A stretch of DNA of 64,000 nucleotides from Ascochyta rabiei (GCF_004011695.2 NC_082411.1:1-64000); one strand, 5' to 3'; shown: positions 22,257 through 34,385, counted from the first letter of the stretch. Translations and numbers: made by a program. Notes: generated by a model from the sequence alone, not told the origin.

Positions 22257-24089
22257 ACGTGTTTCACCAGTAAGCGGCCAACACCAGTATCCGGCCAACC
22301 CCACCAAAACGCGTCAAACTTCTTTCATCCCAACTGTGATGGCTCAACTACAACGTACTTAAGCCTCCCTTACAGAGGGTAGATGCCTTCTTGCTGCCTC
22401 TGCCGTTAAATTAGGACGCGTTCAGTCAAAAAATAGGGCTGCTTTGCTCTACCAGGTGCCTCGTACAACGCTCTGCCGCCGCCTCTAGGGCATTAAGTCA
22501 AAAGACGCAACAACGTCTGTTAACCTTAAGCTTAGCCCTGTTAAAGAGCAGTCCCTTATTCAGTAGATCTTAGACCTTAATTATTGTGGATTTCCACCCT
22601 AGATTATTGATGTGCGACAAATAGCAGACACTCTCCTCGCTGCCCACAGCCAAAATCCTCCTCCTCCTTCGCTAGGCAAGAACTGGGTAGCACGCTTTAT
22701 TAAGCGCCAGCCAGAACTCCAGACAAAGTGGAATAGGAAATTCCATTCACAAAGGGCACGCTGTGAAGATCCTGTCAGGATTAGCGCGTGGTTCAGGCTG
22801 GTAGAGGAGACACGCCTTACATATGGGATACCTAATAAGGACATCTACAACTTTAATAAGACTGGATTTATAATAGGTGTTGCCTTAACGTCTAAGGTTG
22901 TTACTAGCTCTGACACAGTTAGACGCGCTACTGTTGTTTAGCCAGGCAATTGCGAGTAGGTGACAATAATTAAGTGTGTTAACGCGTTAGGTTGGTCTAT
23001 CCCACCCTTCCTTATACTAGCAGGGAAGCTCTACCAGGCCAGCTGGTATCAAGACCTCCCACCTGACTGGACTGTTGCTGTTAGTGACAACGGCTGGACA
23101 ACAGATGAGCTAGGCCTTGACTGGGTGAAGCACTTCAATAGGCACACACAGACTCGCTTATCAGGTGCTCGTCAGCTACTCATCCTTAACGGTCACAGCA
23201 GCCATGCTACACCTGAGTTTGATTAGTACTGTAAGGACAACATAATTATTACCCTCTGTATGCCTCCTTACACCTCACACCTTCTCTAGCCACTAGACGT
23301 TGGCTGCTACTCTCCTCTTAAGGTGGTGTATAGACATAAGGTGTCTAAGCTTGCCTGCTAAAGCATCTTCTATGTTAACAAGCTTGACTTCCTATAGATG
23401 TACCTGAGGATTAGACCAACTGCTCTATTAGAGAGCAATATTAAGGCTGGATTTCAAGCAACAGGGCTTATCCCATTTAATCTAGAGCGTGTCCTGTCAT
23501 GCCTCACTGTTATTAGAACACCATCACCACCAGGGACAGCAGCAGGACCAGCAGGGCCGTGGACAGCAGAGACACCACGTACAGTTAACCAGCTTCAGCA
23601 GCAAGCTCGCCTTGTACAAGATCTCCTTAAGCGTCAGTTACAGAGTCTAACTAGTCAAGCTATATCCTAGCTTATTAAGGGTTGTTAGCTTGCAATACAG
23701 TTAGCAACAATCTTAACTTAGAAGAATACTAAGCTACGTGCTTTAAATTAACGCTAGTAATATAAGTGTTAAAAGCGTAGACAGTATATAGCACGTAGGG
23801 GAGCTCTACAGGTTAAGGAAGCTCAATTACTAGTCTTACAGGCTGATAATGTGGTTAAGGAGGAGGCCCAGGTTGACGCTGCCCTACAGCGTCAGCGAGC
23901 ACTACTAACGTGTAGCAAATGCTACGTGCAAGGCCACAACAGGACTTAATGTAGAGCTATCTAATCTATCATGCTTTAAAACCTTACTTAATTCGACTGC
24001 GTGGTTGTGGAGTAATTGCACGCCAAGTTAGGCTGGTTTTGGTGGGGTTGGCCGGATACTGGTGTTGGCCGCTTACTGGTGAAACACGT
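22257..24089 (+). mobile_element. Fot1/pogo DNA transposon inserted in copy A' helicase
   Basis: A 1,833-bp element with 54-bp perfect terminal inverted repeats starting ACGTGTTTCACCAGTAAG, flanked by a TA target duplication (22255-22256 and 24090-24091). Removing it restores collinearity with copy A. Its composition is close to normal, with scattered RIP-type changes, so it inserted after the host block was heavily mutated. It carries one transposase gene. Confidence 0.95.
22339..23964 (+). pseudogene. Pogo/Fot1-type DDE transposase (broken)
   Basis: A single frame of about 540 codons from ATG 22339 to TAA 23962-23964, with many in-frame TAG/TAA. N-terminal helix-turn-helix and CENP-B-like DNA-binding region (G-K-N-W-V-A-R-F near 22675-22700), then the DDE_1 catalytic domain: Y-N-F-N-K-T-G-F (family usually has D-E), L-I-L-N-G-H-S-S-H (family usually D-G-H) and Q-type P-L-D-V-G. 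A C-terminal C-x-x-C-x4-H-x4-C-like zinc knuckle (T-C-S-K-C) lies near 23910. The first two catalytic acids have become Asn, consistent with G-to-A RIP changes; the third Asp remains. No frameshift is seen, and all damage is substitutions. Confidence 0.9.
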
Positions 24090-27000
24090 TAGTAAGATAG
24101 ATATAGGCAGCATAAATAGCATACTCTTACTAGTGCTAGTAGCTATAACAACTAGTACGCGCAGCTATTGCTGCATTATAGCCTTAAGGCTTTCTTCTTA
24201 CTTACTATAATACTTAGCGTCTAGCTGTCTAGCAAGTTACCTAAACTCTGCCTTAAGGTCTACTATTGCAAGCAACAACTAGCACTAGAGCGCCTACTTC
24301 TCTTACTGCGCTACTATCTCTACGCAGACACTAGGGTGCATACAGCTGTCCTCTTAGGCAGATGTAAACTCTAGCACGCAATACTAGTCTATACTTACCT
24401 GCTAGAACTCTACCTACTTAGCTATAGTCTAAAAGGGAGACTCTATTATAGAGCAGCTGTAGTTGCCCTTCTCTATTTTAAGGCTGTAGCTAGACTACAA
24501 CGCTTACGCATTGCTCTTTACTAGTGCTTTGTTCTAGTAAAGCACTTCTAACTAGTTGCGTGCTTGTCTATCTCTTACTAGCTCTTAGTAGATAGCTAGG
24601 TAGGTATACTGCTAGGTGTAGGTGCTAAGAGCAGCGTTTATATACTAGAAGGTCTACTTATACAGGATACAGCGTATATAATTAGTGCCCTAGTACCTAT
24701 CTAGGTTAGCTAATTATACCTTCTTATAGTTAGCTTTGCTATACTTGTCTCTGTTATTACTCTCTTTGCTATTGCTCTTGTTGCCCTACTGCTCCTCTAG
24801 CTCTAGCTCCTAGATAAAAGCGGTAGGGCGGTTAACGCTATTGTGTAGCATCTAGAGATTATCTATAAACAGTTAACTAAGCCTAAGGAAGTACACTACT
24901 AGCTTACCTACCTCCTAGGGAATATAGTAGTAGATTATCTTAACACGCTTGCTAAAGCTATACCCCTTATAATACGTAGTAGTAAAGGATACTAGGCCAC
25001 CCTCTATAAACACCCTCTAATACTCTACCGTGTCTGCACTGTTCTTATACTGTATTAAGGTAATCTCTATCCTATAACTAGGCCTACTGCTAGACATATA
25101 AATAAGCGTAAAGAGGCCTTCTTTAAACTAACAAACTCCTTTTATATACCTAGCTACAGCGTTATTGCGCTATAGTGTCTGTTCTAGCTATTATATACTA
25201 TCTATCCTACAAATAAACCTCTCCCTTAGCAGAGCCTCCTCTAACACCTAGTCTAGAAGCTAGTCTTGCTATCTATCTAGCTGGTTGTTAAGGTGCTTTA
25301 GAAAGCTCTAGCCTGTAGCTAGCTTAGCTAGCTAATTAATAAGTTTGTCTACAGACACCTCTAGAAGCAGGGTGGTCCTAGGTTGCACGTAACCCCTTTT
25401 GTCTAGATCTAAGAGTAGGACGTCCTTAAATAGCTGCAACTGCACCATCTTACAGAGTCCCTTTACTATTAACTGGAGAATAGCTAGCCAAAAGCTCTAC
25501 TTGTTAATAAGAAGCTAGTCTCTATTCTATAACATAATACTAGGAGTATTATATTACTTTACCTGTGTTCTAGCTAGCGTACGTAAGCAGAGCATTTAAT
25601 CTATAGGACTAGGTGTGCCTTTAAAGTTAGACAGCGTTATAAACTGTTTAGACATGTCTTTAACTAGCTTATACGCAGTAGGTGCTATACTAGAGTCTTT
25701 CTAAAGCGCTTTATCTTGCTAGCAGTAGGCATAATGCACTATAAGTGCTTTTAAGGTAGTAATTAAAGTAGATAGCGTTAGCAAGAACTTATGCGCTAGA
25801 ACCTACCTACTACTATAGTAATTAGGCTTAAGGCTAAGGACAGCTACTCTGCTTAGCAGTACATTCTTGTACTTATTGCTAGTAAGGCTGTAGTTAAGTA
25901 AGGCAATCTAAAAGCGCAGATATTACTTTTCTAGTTTCTCCTTCTTTGCAGCGTTGTTTAAGCAGGCTATTTGCTAGAGTAACACTAAGAGGGCGTCTTG
26001 CGTGCTAGTAAGTTTATATAGCAGCTGCTTAACCTAGTTATATATGCGCTACAGGTAGTAGAGGATACTTACTAGCTTCTAGCTGTACTTCTTAATTATA
26101 CTAACTTAATACCTAGCGTAAAAGGGCTGCTTGTTTAATTCTGCGCCTACCTTATATTAATTAGTAATATGTAGTATAAGTCTGCTAACAACCTTAGCTT
26201 AGCTGCTATTAAACGCTTTTTATATTAGCTACCCTATAGCTTTGTAAATATTGCGTAAGCCTATGTTATTAAACGCTATATCTTCCTTCCTAAACACATC
26301 TACCTCCCTACTAGCTAGCTGTTTAGCGCGCAGAAGTGCTGCCCTTAGGATACCTTATAGGTGCAGGACCTATTCTATAAGCTCTAGCTACAGATTAGCC
26401 TGCAAACAGATACCCTCTTTAATCTTATCCTGCGCTGCTGCTGCCTTACACTCTTCTTACTAATGCTAGTAATCTACCTTTACTCTGTAGGAGATATCTG
26501 CTAGATTTACACCTCGAACGCTTGTCTTAACTACAACATATACTAGCTAGCTAACAGCTCTAAACAAGTGCTAGCAGGATTAGCTGTCTTGCTATACTTA
26601 GTTGCGTAAGTGCTTACTCTTTTACCTTATATCTCCTCCTTACTTTTATTTGTTTACCTAGCTATGCTTATCCTTATAATATTTCTGTATACTCTGTAGC
26701 AAAATACAGGTATACTAATAACGCTCTAATAAGCATACTAGCCTGTCTTCTTAGCTTTTTAGACTAAAGATAGGCTTCTTAGCCAGCCTTAGTATATATA
26801 CGTCTTCTAGACTCTACGTAAGGTTTAGTAGTACGTGTACAGCTACTGCTAGGCTCTTACGCGTAGTAACTGTAACCTTAGAATAGCACTCTTTAAGGTG
26901 TGTAACAATCTGTGCTAGTAGAATAGTAGTAGTATATAGTTTACAAACTATAACTTAAAGTTTAGGCTAGTATTTAAACAGCTGCGTAAATACTTCTATA

Positions 27001-27295
27001 GTGTAAAAAGTAGAAGGGACATAAGTAGGCGCTATACAACACGTCTGTTAGCCTAGTATTTATAACCTCCTAGCATATTAATTAACAGATTGTTTATTAA
27101 CCTTATTTTAATTTAATTGCGCTCCTAGCTTTGCTAATACTGGTTAGTAAGGGTGTTGTAGTATATCTGTGCGTAGCCTAACTTTTAGTGCTGCAGTATA
27201 AACGTGTTAGAACCTTAACAACACCTAACCCTCTTTCTACACAGCCTTTGTCTAAACTTCTGCTTATAACCTTACTTACAGTACATAAGTTAATA

Positions 27296-29018
27296 ATACA
27301 ATAGTTAGCAGCATTAGACAGCGCTGCAGAGCAGTTTAATAGCAGTTATTAGAGCTTTCCTCTAGCTAGTAAAGCTAACTTTGTTCGCAACTACGCGTAT
27401 AAGCCGCCAAATAAGGACTATAAGAAGCTCTTCTTCTGCTAAGTAACTATCTTACACTTGTAGTATAATCTAGGTGCTTATCTACATAGCATAGGATAGC
27501 TAATCCCTACCTGTAACAATGCTAGTAGCTATAAGCCTGTCTTTATTACCTACTCTGTCTTATTAGCAATCTAGCTTCTGCGTAAGATGCTTACTAACAA
27601 CATCCTACCTAACAATATCTAGGATTGTCTAGTCTGTGCGGCTAAGTTGCTTACAGAGGATAGGATAGAAAAGCTACTATCTGCGTAGAAGCCCTTTGCT
27701 TCCCCTTTACAACAGGCCTCTGCTCTACCCCTATAATAAAAGAAGTAGCTTCACCTATCTGCACTAGCCCCTACACTAAAGCGCGCTTAAATAACTACTA
27801 ATAAGATACATTTAGCTAGCCCTTAGCTATTACAGCCTAGCAGACTAGATAAATAGCTAAAAGACTCCCCTCTGCACATTACTACTATCTCTAATAATAA
27901 CTGCTGTGCAGAGTAAAAACGCAGTAGGACACTTACCACTTTGCGTGCGAAGAAGCAGCTTACCCTTAGTCTTATAGCACCTAGCAACAAGGCTCCTCTT
28001 CTAGAGTAGGCTGCCTACACCTCTATTGTGCAAAAGGATAAGTCTGTTATTACCTAGATTATTAAGTAGCTAGTCTCTAATAACACAGACTTCTATAGCT
28101 CTACCTAGACTCCCTACCTTATAGCCTGCACCTTTCTAGAGAAAGCACACGTACTTAGAAACTAGTCCTCTTAGTACTATGCTGCCTAGTTCCTGCAGGC
28201 TTAGTAAGAACGTGGCTTACCCTTTAGAGGTAGCAGCAAGCTTACTAGCAGCTAGAGCAGGACTAGTGCAGGAGCTAAGCGCTTACAGCTGCTAAGTGTG
28301 CGTAATAATACTAATAGGGATTTCTACTTTGCCTAGAATATATGCACGTATTATAAAGGAGAGCTAGTAGCTGTCTATATTAAGTCTTAATAGGCGTTAG
28401 CTCTCCTAGGTTAAGTATACTCTAATAAGATCGCAGATCTAGCATAATAACTTTATATCTAGTAATAACAGAACGCAAAATTAATATAGAAAAGGACAAA
28501 TCTGCACAGAGGCAGTTGCAGCGCTAGTAGAGTTAGTTAGTCCTAACGCTACTAAGAAGGACAAGTAGGTGTTTAGACAACGGTTAGGCCAAGCTATACA
28601 CTAGTACTCTATTAGTTAGAAGCTAGGCTAGGGTATTCTAACCCTAATACTACACAATAAGATTGTAAATTGCTAGATAGAACGCACCTCTTGTGTAGGC
28701 TAGCTGCATGTCTAGATTAAGCTACTTAAGAAGGAGTGTCTAGACATTTATGCAGCTAGCAAGGCACTTAAGAACTAGTTAGGGCTAGAGGGAATTGCTG
28801 GCGGGCCTATTAACAAGAAGAAAACGCTAAGTATTAAGGTAGAGGCGCTAGCAACTATCTATAAGGTTAAAGAGATTTAAGACAGTAAAGATAATAAAAC
28901 TAATAACAGCGTTAATAACAGTATTAGAGAGTAAAGTTATGCTTTGCTAAAGAGTCCTACGCTAGCTCTGCAGTTACGTTAGCTAACTTTGCTTAAATTA
29001 TTCTATCCTATAGAGTAG
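27296..29018 (+). pseudogene. Helicase-partner gene, copy A' (RIP-dead)
   Basis: Aligns end to end with the copy A partner (10347-12071). The start ATG has become ATA and the next codons include TAG. Stops are dense; the C-terminal domain (about 28545-28880) and the terminal TAG (29016-29018) are still alignable. Its position relative to the helicase is unchanged. Confidence 0.85.
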
Positions 29019-29330
29019 ATTAACTCTAAACATTATGCTATATACCTTATTAATACTGCCCTAACGTTATAACATTATAAATATTAATATCTAAACTTTA
29101 TCTATATTCTACTTACGTACTGTATACTTAATTCTTCTATAAATTTAATATATAATTAGGACGCACTTTCTACACGTTCGGTAAGCGTTACAGTAATATT
29201 TAACTTTAGGAACAGCAAATAAATTTATGCTTAAAAAGTAAACAAATACAGTTAAGTGTCTGTGCTTACGCTAAAATTTACATAGGCAAAGCAAACAAAT
29301 ACACTGTCTTTGTTTGTATAATCACTGGGA

Positions 29331-29442
29331 GGTCTCTCTCTTCGCCCTCTTGTAGCTCGCTGTCTGCTATTTTGTGCACTCCTCTTTCGAATCTATCAGT
29401 TCACCAGATTGCTACTTTTATGCTTGTGAAGTATGCCTTACA
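29331..29442 (+). repeat. 112-bp inverted repeat, left arm
   Basis: The segment starting GGTCTCTCTCTTCGCC matches the reverse complement of 38985-39096 with only a few substitutions. It begins exactly where homology between the helicase blocks ends. Its composition is normal although its neighbours are RIP-mutated. Confidence 0.85.
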
Positions 29443-29764
29443 CTTAGCCATAGTCTACACTCTAAATCTCATGGTCCAATGATGTGATGCCTTAAATTGA
29501 CACATGCCCAATGTGGTTGTTCAAGAAGTCTTCTCTCAGCTCAGATCTGTGTGCATCTAATCTTTGTAATACCACCCAGTATCTTGTATGCTCTTCTTCT
29601 AGTACAGATTTAAGCACATGTTGGGCACTTGTGCTGCGTTTGCGACACATCTGTTGAACATTTGCTATCATGGGCGACACATTTGCTGCAGCGTGTATAA
29701 TAATCGCTGCTGTTAATTATACATTAGAATAGATTGTGGTATACTATTTTGTTGCACAATTGTT
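29443..29764. other. Normal-composition spacer, no clear gene
   Basis: Unique sequence, not visibly RIP-mutated. A 62-codon minus-strand frame (29492-29680) shows no domain and I do not support it as a gene. Confidence 0.4.
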
Positions 29765-30118
29765 CTAGCGGCTCGACTGCGTAGAGATACCGCCGCGACC
29801 AATGACTATGGCTTGCTTGATGGCCTTGAGCTCTTCGGCTGAGACCTCCTCATAGAACTCCTTATCAAGCAACATCCTATAATTATCAAGGGCCTAGAGA
29901 AGATTGTCGCGGTTGCGGAAAGCATCGTTGCACAGCTCCTTAGCTTCATCAAGGAGCGTCTTCGCCGTATCGCGATACTTTGGGGCTTTGATGCAGTCTC
30001 ATTGCTTGTAACATTTGGTAGGCGGACCGCCGGAAATCTTCAACGCGGTAAGTTTTCCTCGCGTGATTCGACCAAGGCCAAACTTGTACTCCAGGGTCAG
30101 ACAGTTGCCGATTGCTGA
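29765..30118 (-). pseudogene. Relic of a host gene, last exon (unknown)
   Basis: One minus-strand frame of about 117 codons ends at TAG 29765-29767 and is broken only by TGA and TAG (about 30000 and 29897). It encodes ordinary, charged, helical protein: T-L-L-D-E-A-K-E-L-C, then D-K-E-F-Y-E-E-V-S-A-E-E-L-K. The upstream edge may be a splice acceptor (TATCAG near 30118). I do not recognise the family. The stops fit CGA-to-TGA and CAG-to-TAG, suggesting light RIP leakage or drift. Confidence 0.5.
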
Positions 30119-30215
30119 TATTTAAGCTTTTGACTACTTCCTACAGCTGAAATGAATCGACTCGGTCGCTCCAATCCAACATCCCGCCGCTCTATCCCCG
30201 CCCGTCTTCTCCGCC

Positions 30216-30959
30216 TCAAAGCATCGCTATCTTGTCATCCTCGCTCTCTCTATGACGCGGCTCATGAAACCGAGGCCTTTCATTGACAACCTCCTGCCAT
30301 ACCTCCCGCCCCTTCCTCCCCACCGGCAGCTCCGCCTTTGTCCTCTTTGCCAATGCTAACATATCCTCATCGCCGATAGCGTTCGGACCCAGCCATGTCC
30401 ACATACCCTCGTACACGCTCACAACGAATTTGAACGCAACAAGCTTGCGCAATTGGCACTCTGGGTGATGCGCCGTTGCGTCCCGAAGGGCGTGCCATCC
30501 CGTGTTCTGCCAGGGCCCGTCATAATCGTCGAGCAGCTCGATCACGGCTTCGATGACTGCATTGCGGAAGGGGACCGCACGAGCGCCGAGGGAGAGGCCG
30601 TGAGCATAGGCACAAAAGAGCGTGTAGAATTCTCGTTGGCGGTCGTGGTGGTTGCCAGTAGTGTGGCGGGTGTACAAGTTGTTGGATAGGCGCCAGAGGT
30701 TGTAGATGCGTGAGCCTGTCGAGGGCGCGGTGACTACGCTGTGCTCGTGCAGATAGATATCTGGGATAGCGTCTTGGTCATGGCGAGCTCCACGGGACAG
30801 AGGGTGGGGTGGTTTTTCAATCTCTGGTCTTCCTCTTATGCCACGGTAGCGAGGTGCAGGCGCGTCGTACTCAAAGTCTTGCCTCCTTTCAATATCGTCG
30901 TCGTAGCAGGTTGTCCACATTTTGCAGAAGGTTTCGCAAAGTTCTGTTATGGTGATCAT
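30216..30959 (-). CDS. Hypothetical protein, weak resemblance to BTB-protein C terminus
   Basis: Uninterrupted 247-codon frame from the first ATG at 30957-30959. The protein is hydrophilic. An acidic/Arg-rich N terminus leads to a helical region with F-R-N-A-V-I-E-A-V-I-E-L-L-D-D and later V-A-F-K-F-V-V-S-V-Y-E. The phrase N-A-V-I-E-A-V-I-E-L resembles the region after the BTB fold in many fungal BTB proteins, but no BTB fold is visible, so the name is tentative. Composition and CpA content are normal, unlike the surrounding blocks. It is one of only two plausible intact genes here. Introns and an upstream exon cannot be excluded. Confidence 0.6.
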   Translation of the reverse strand: MITITELCETFCKMWTTCYDDDIERRQDFEYDAPAPRYRGIRGRPEIEKPPHPLSRGARHDQDAIPDIYLHEHSVVTAPSTGSRIYNLWRLSNNLYTRHTTGNHHDRQREFYTLFCAYAHGLSLGARAVPFRNAVIEAVIELLDDYDGPWQNTGWHALRDATAHHPECQLRKLVAFKFVVSVYEGMWTWLGPNAIGDEDMLALAKRTKAELPVGRKGREVWQEVVNERPRFHEPRHRESEDDKIAML

Positions 30960-30998
30960 GGAAAAAGGAACTGCTAGGTAGAGCGCCGGTAATTGCAC

Positions 30999-31137
30999 TT
31001 ATATATTTAGCGATATCTGGTAGTGTGGTAGTCAACTGTGCAAACCAAGGTTGATCACAACCCGTACCTAAGTACGGAGAGCGGCTACGACTCTTTAAGC
31101 AAGCACTTTCTCCTAATCAGATGATCTTGAACCCTTA
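30999..31137. other. Upstream flank of the hypothetical gene
   Basis: Normal-composition DNA between the gene and the next transposon. It would hold that gene's promoter; ATATATTTAG near 31003 is the nearest AT-rich motif, which is weak evidence. Confidence 0.3.
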
Positions 31138-33282
31138 CCGTGTCCGTGCGCGTGATGCCCAGATTCGCATGACGCCCCACCAACACCAAATACACCAATC
31201 TTTGACACGTCACAACACAACCAATATAGATCTAATTTAATCAGCAATAGAAGCAATTAAATTCTTAAAACTAGGAGAGGATTTTTTGTAAAACAAAGTT
31301 GCAGCTAGATTTAGTGTTAATAGATTAACGTTAGCTTAGAGACACTAAAGCCTTTAGGTATTATACGCAACTAAGATTATTAAATAACAACAACTTAACC
31401 TATAATAAGAGATAGAGCTAGTAAAGTATATAGAATTACTTACTAGCTGTTACTTACCTCCTATATAAGAGATAATACAAAATTTCGCGTTACTACTAGC
31501 CTAAAAACTAGTCTCTAAAAGCTAGGTGACGTGTTTTATTAACAAGTATTCTATCTATCTTATCTTACGTTACTTAATAAGGATAGATAACTAGTGTTAT
31601 AACGCTAATTCCTACAATAAATATAAGCTCTATTTTAACCTGCTGTAGTACAAGATTACTAAATACTCTATTAAGCCTTACTTTACATATAATATAGATT
31701 AGAAGGGCTTTATAATTAGACAGACTACTAGAATAAAACACATGTTTAGTAAACGTATGTGGATAAAGAGAGAGGTTAAAGTATCTACTTAAGATAGCAA
31801 CTAGGATTAGTAGACGCTTGTAGCGTGTGTGTGTGCTAATAGATTAGTGTTACTCTCTAGGCTTATCTACACGTCTAAGAAGAGTAATATTAAATTAGAC
31901 TAGGTAGCTAAAATTAAGCCAGGGGTACACTTAGTAATGGTTACCTTGTCTCTCTTAGGATAGTTAAACAATAAGATTAGGCTTGTGTGGCTAGAGTAGG
32001 TGTTTAATCGCTATACTAAGGAGAAAGCTTAGAGGAAGTAGAGGTTATTAATACTAGATAGCTATAGATCTTATGTAACAATAGACTTTATTAATTACTA
32101 TAATAATAATAATAAGATACTCCTAGCTGTTTTACCTCCTTACTTAGCCTAGACTCTCTAGCTGCTTAATGTAGTGCTGTTTAAGCCTCTATTAACAGCA
32201 TACTTAAAAGCTGTTATAACAGAGATCTATAAGTCTTAAAACTATACAAATATTAAGAGAGCAGACTTCTTTTAGCTCTTCTATTAGGCGTAGATCTCTA
32301 GCTTTACTAAAAAGCTAATACTTAAGTCCTTTAAAGTAACAGGTATCTATCTACTTAATCCTAGCGTTATCCTTAATTACTTTGCTAGAACACTACTAGA
32401 GAGCTTAGAGAGCTTAGATTTAGATACTATGTTATTTTCTGTTTATAGTAACAAAGACTAGCTTAAAATAGAGATAATGTTGCAGAGGGTTACTAGAGAT
32501 AAGAGTAGTTGCAGCGCTAAAAAGATAAGACAATTAATCTACTACATCTTAGTTAAGGCCTTACTCCTCTAATATAAGATAGATAGCCTTAAAAAGACCC
32601 TTAAGAAGTAGAAGAAGTATAAGAAGAAGAATAAAGCCTTAGATTTACAGCAGCAAAAGAAGTACTATAGTAGTGCTGTTTTCTAGTTACTAAGGAAGAT
32701 TAAAGAAGTACGCTTCTATAAAAGGATAAGAAAGTAAGAAGAGAAGAAGGAAGCACTTAGAAAAGCAACTAATAAGGATCTAGCAGCTGCTAAGAAGCTA
32801 GTTAAGGTAAAGGAGAAGGAGGAGAAGTGTGTAGCAAGAGAGGCAGCTAAGGAGAGGTATAAGAAGGAGAAGGCTAATACAGTAAATTAGAAGGCTAAAC
32901 AGAAGGCTAAAAAGTAGTGTTAATAATAAGAGCTTAATACTGTAAAAGCTATATAATTTCTTTAAAAAGGTAGAAGAAAAGCTTTATAAGCAACCTAGCT
33001 AAAAAAGCGTTAAAAACATACTTTTAGGGATAATGTTAGTAGACGTAGTCCCCTATTGCTGCCTCTAGCTGCTCTAACTATTACTACCTGCAGCAGCTGT
33101 AACATTACACTTCTAAGTAAATATAGATAGGCTAAATTAATTACAAGCATTACTTTACTACTCTAATATAAAATCTTAGAATAATAGCTATTATAGGTAG
33201 CTATATAACCTTATCTCTATATAAGCGTTAAGGCGGTTAGTGGGGCGTCACGCGAATCTGGGCATTACGCGCACGGACACGG
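31138..33282 (+). mobile_element. Second pogo-like transposon, RIP-dead with intact TIRs
   Basis: A 2,145-bp element with inverted repeats of about 43 bp beginning CCGTGTCCGTGCGCGT (two mismatches between ends, both G/A) and flanked by TA (31136-31137, 33283-33284). The interior is AT-rich, with TAG/TAA in every frame. Plus-strand remnants fit a pogo/Tc1-type transposase: a CENP-B-like HTH near 31500-31560 and a Lys-rich C terminus near 32580-32900. The outer 50-100 bp at each end are hardly mutated while the core is saturated. Confidence 0.88.
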
Positions 33283-33284
33283 TA

Positions 33285-33461
33285 GTTGTCAGAGCATGGA
33301 CAGTGCGCAAGCCAATGCGCTCGGACTAGCCAGATAGTGTCTGCCTTGGTACTAACCCCAAAATTTAGATACTGTTGTCTAAATCATACCGCTTGAGTTA
33401 ACGGACATGTTTCTGAATAAAATGACCTTACAAGAGGATTAAGAAGTACAATTTGTACTAT
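33285..33461. other. Normal-composition spacer
   Basis: Host-like DNA between the transposon and the gene relic. No feature recognised. Confidence 0.35.
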
Positions 33462-34130
33462 CTACTTAAGAACTTTCACCTCCACCCAAGCCGACCTCAG
33501 CTGCTCAACAATTTCGTTACTCAAAGTATCTGCGGCAGCGACTAGGGTGATTTCTGACCACATCTTAATAGTAATGTACTTATGCTCCTGCTTATTCAGA
33601 GCGGCAAGGGCGTTTCACCAGACTTGACCGCTGACCTCCCACAACGGCTTTTCAGTAGCCTTAGTGAATAGGCAGAAAGCGTGACTCATCACCATTGACT
33701 TTACGTATCGGTCATCTCCAGATCAAACTTGGCTGTAATCTCCAAGAGTCTTATCGGCCACGGAAAATCAAGATTCATCTTCGACTTCTGAAGTCAAAAG
33801 GCCTTTCTTAGCCTGCTTCTTAATGCTTCTTGCGGTAATTTCTAGGAGCGTTCAGCAGCTCAACATCCGGCTCGTCAGGATCGTACTTGTAAGCCTCGCC
33901 AGGCTTTTCAAAATCGCAGTGGCACTGCGCAAACCTATGCTTTGGATAGAAGAGGCCTTCTCCAATTTTCCAATTTGAGCATGATTGCTCATCATGCTGC
34001 TTAATTACAACAGCGAAAACATCTGCTAGGTGCTCCTATACTGCTGCAGATTCTGCTGTTTATGTATATGAAGGGACAAAATTTAGAAGGTGCATAAGCA
34101 CAAAGTAGGAGATTTCGTGCGCAATACTAC
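33462..34130 (-). pseudogene. Decayed host gene with frameshifts (unknown)
   Basis: Minus-strand coding remnants can be followed through three frames. The upstream part includes H-L-A-D-V-F-A-V-V-I-K-Q-H and a Cys/His patch F-A-Q-C-H-C-D-F-E-K-P-G-E (about 33870-33960). The middle reads M-N-L-D-F-P-W-P-I-R-L-L-E-I-T-A-K-F-D (about 33730-33785) in another frame. The 3' part runs to TAG 33462-33464. Two frameshifts and several stops break it. Base composition is normal, so decay by indels rather than RIP dominates. I do not know the family. Confidence 0.55.
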
Positions 34131-34385
34131 ATAATTTAGGTTAGTATCTTGATTTTCCTAACAGTTCATACTAGGAAGAAGGGAGGATTATAGTTCATAC
34201 ATGTCAGAATTAAAGGCAGCATTAGTGAAGATCAACCCATCGCCCTGGCCGAAGCAGGTACAAGACCAACTTGGGGATCCACATATCATCACAGCCACAT
34301 ACTTGCCTCCAAAGCGGATGACTAAACAAAGATAAGGAAATTCATCTAGTCTTTCCCGCATGTACACTGTGTGGCCAAAAACAAC
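34131..34385. other. Spacer with possible further relic
   Basis: Normal composition. Minus-strand fragments may continue the relic upstream, but no frame is convincing. Confidence 0.3.

Larger units (their letters stand above)
20562..27030 (-). pseudogene. Telomere-linked helicase, copy A' (RIP-dead, split by transposon)
   Basis: Counterpart of the copy A helicase. Every conserved segment is present at the matching position: C-terminal part 20562-22254, N-terminal part 24092-about 27030, with a 1.83-kb transposon between them near motif I. Nonsense codons are far more numerous than in copy A. Near 24963-25063 it keeps a continuous frame (apart from TAG) where copy A has one-base indels, so it preserves the ancestral frame there. 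No function is possible. Confidence 0.88.
19758..29332. repeat. Duplicated helicase/partner block, copy A' (heavily RIP-mutated)
   Basis: Collinear with 4562-12391 apart from the transposon at 22257-24089. Substitutions relative to copy A are almost all C-to-T or G-to-A, for example TGG to TAG, CCGG to CTAG and TCAATCCGAG to TTAATCTAAG. This is the hallmark of RIP. Very few indels separate the copies. Confidence 0.92.
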
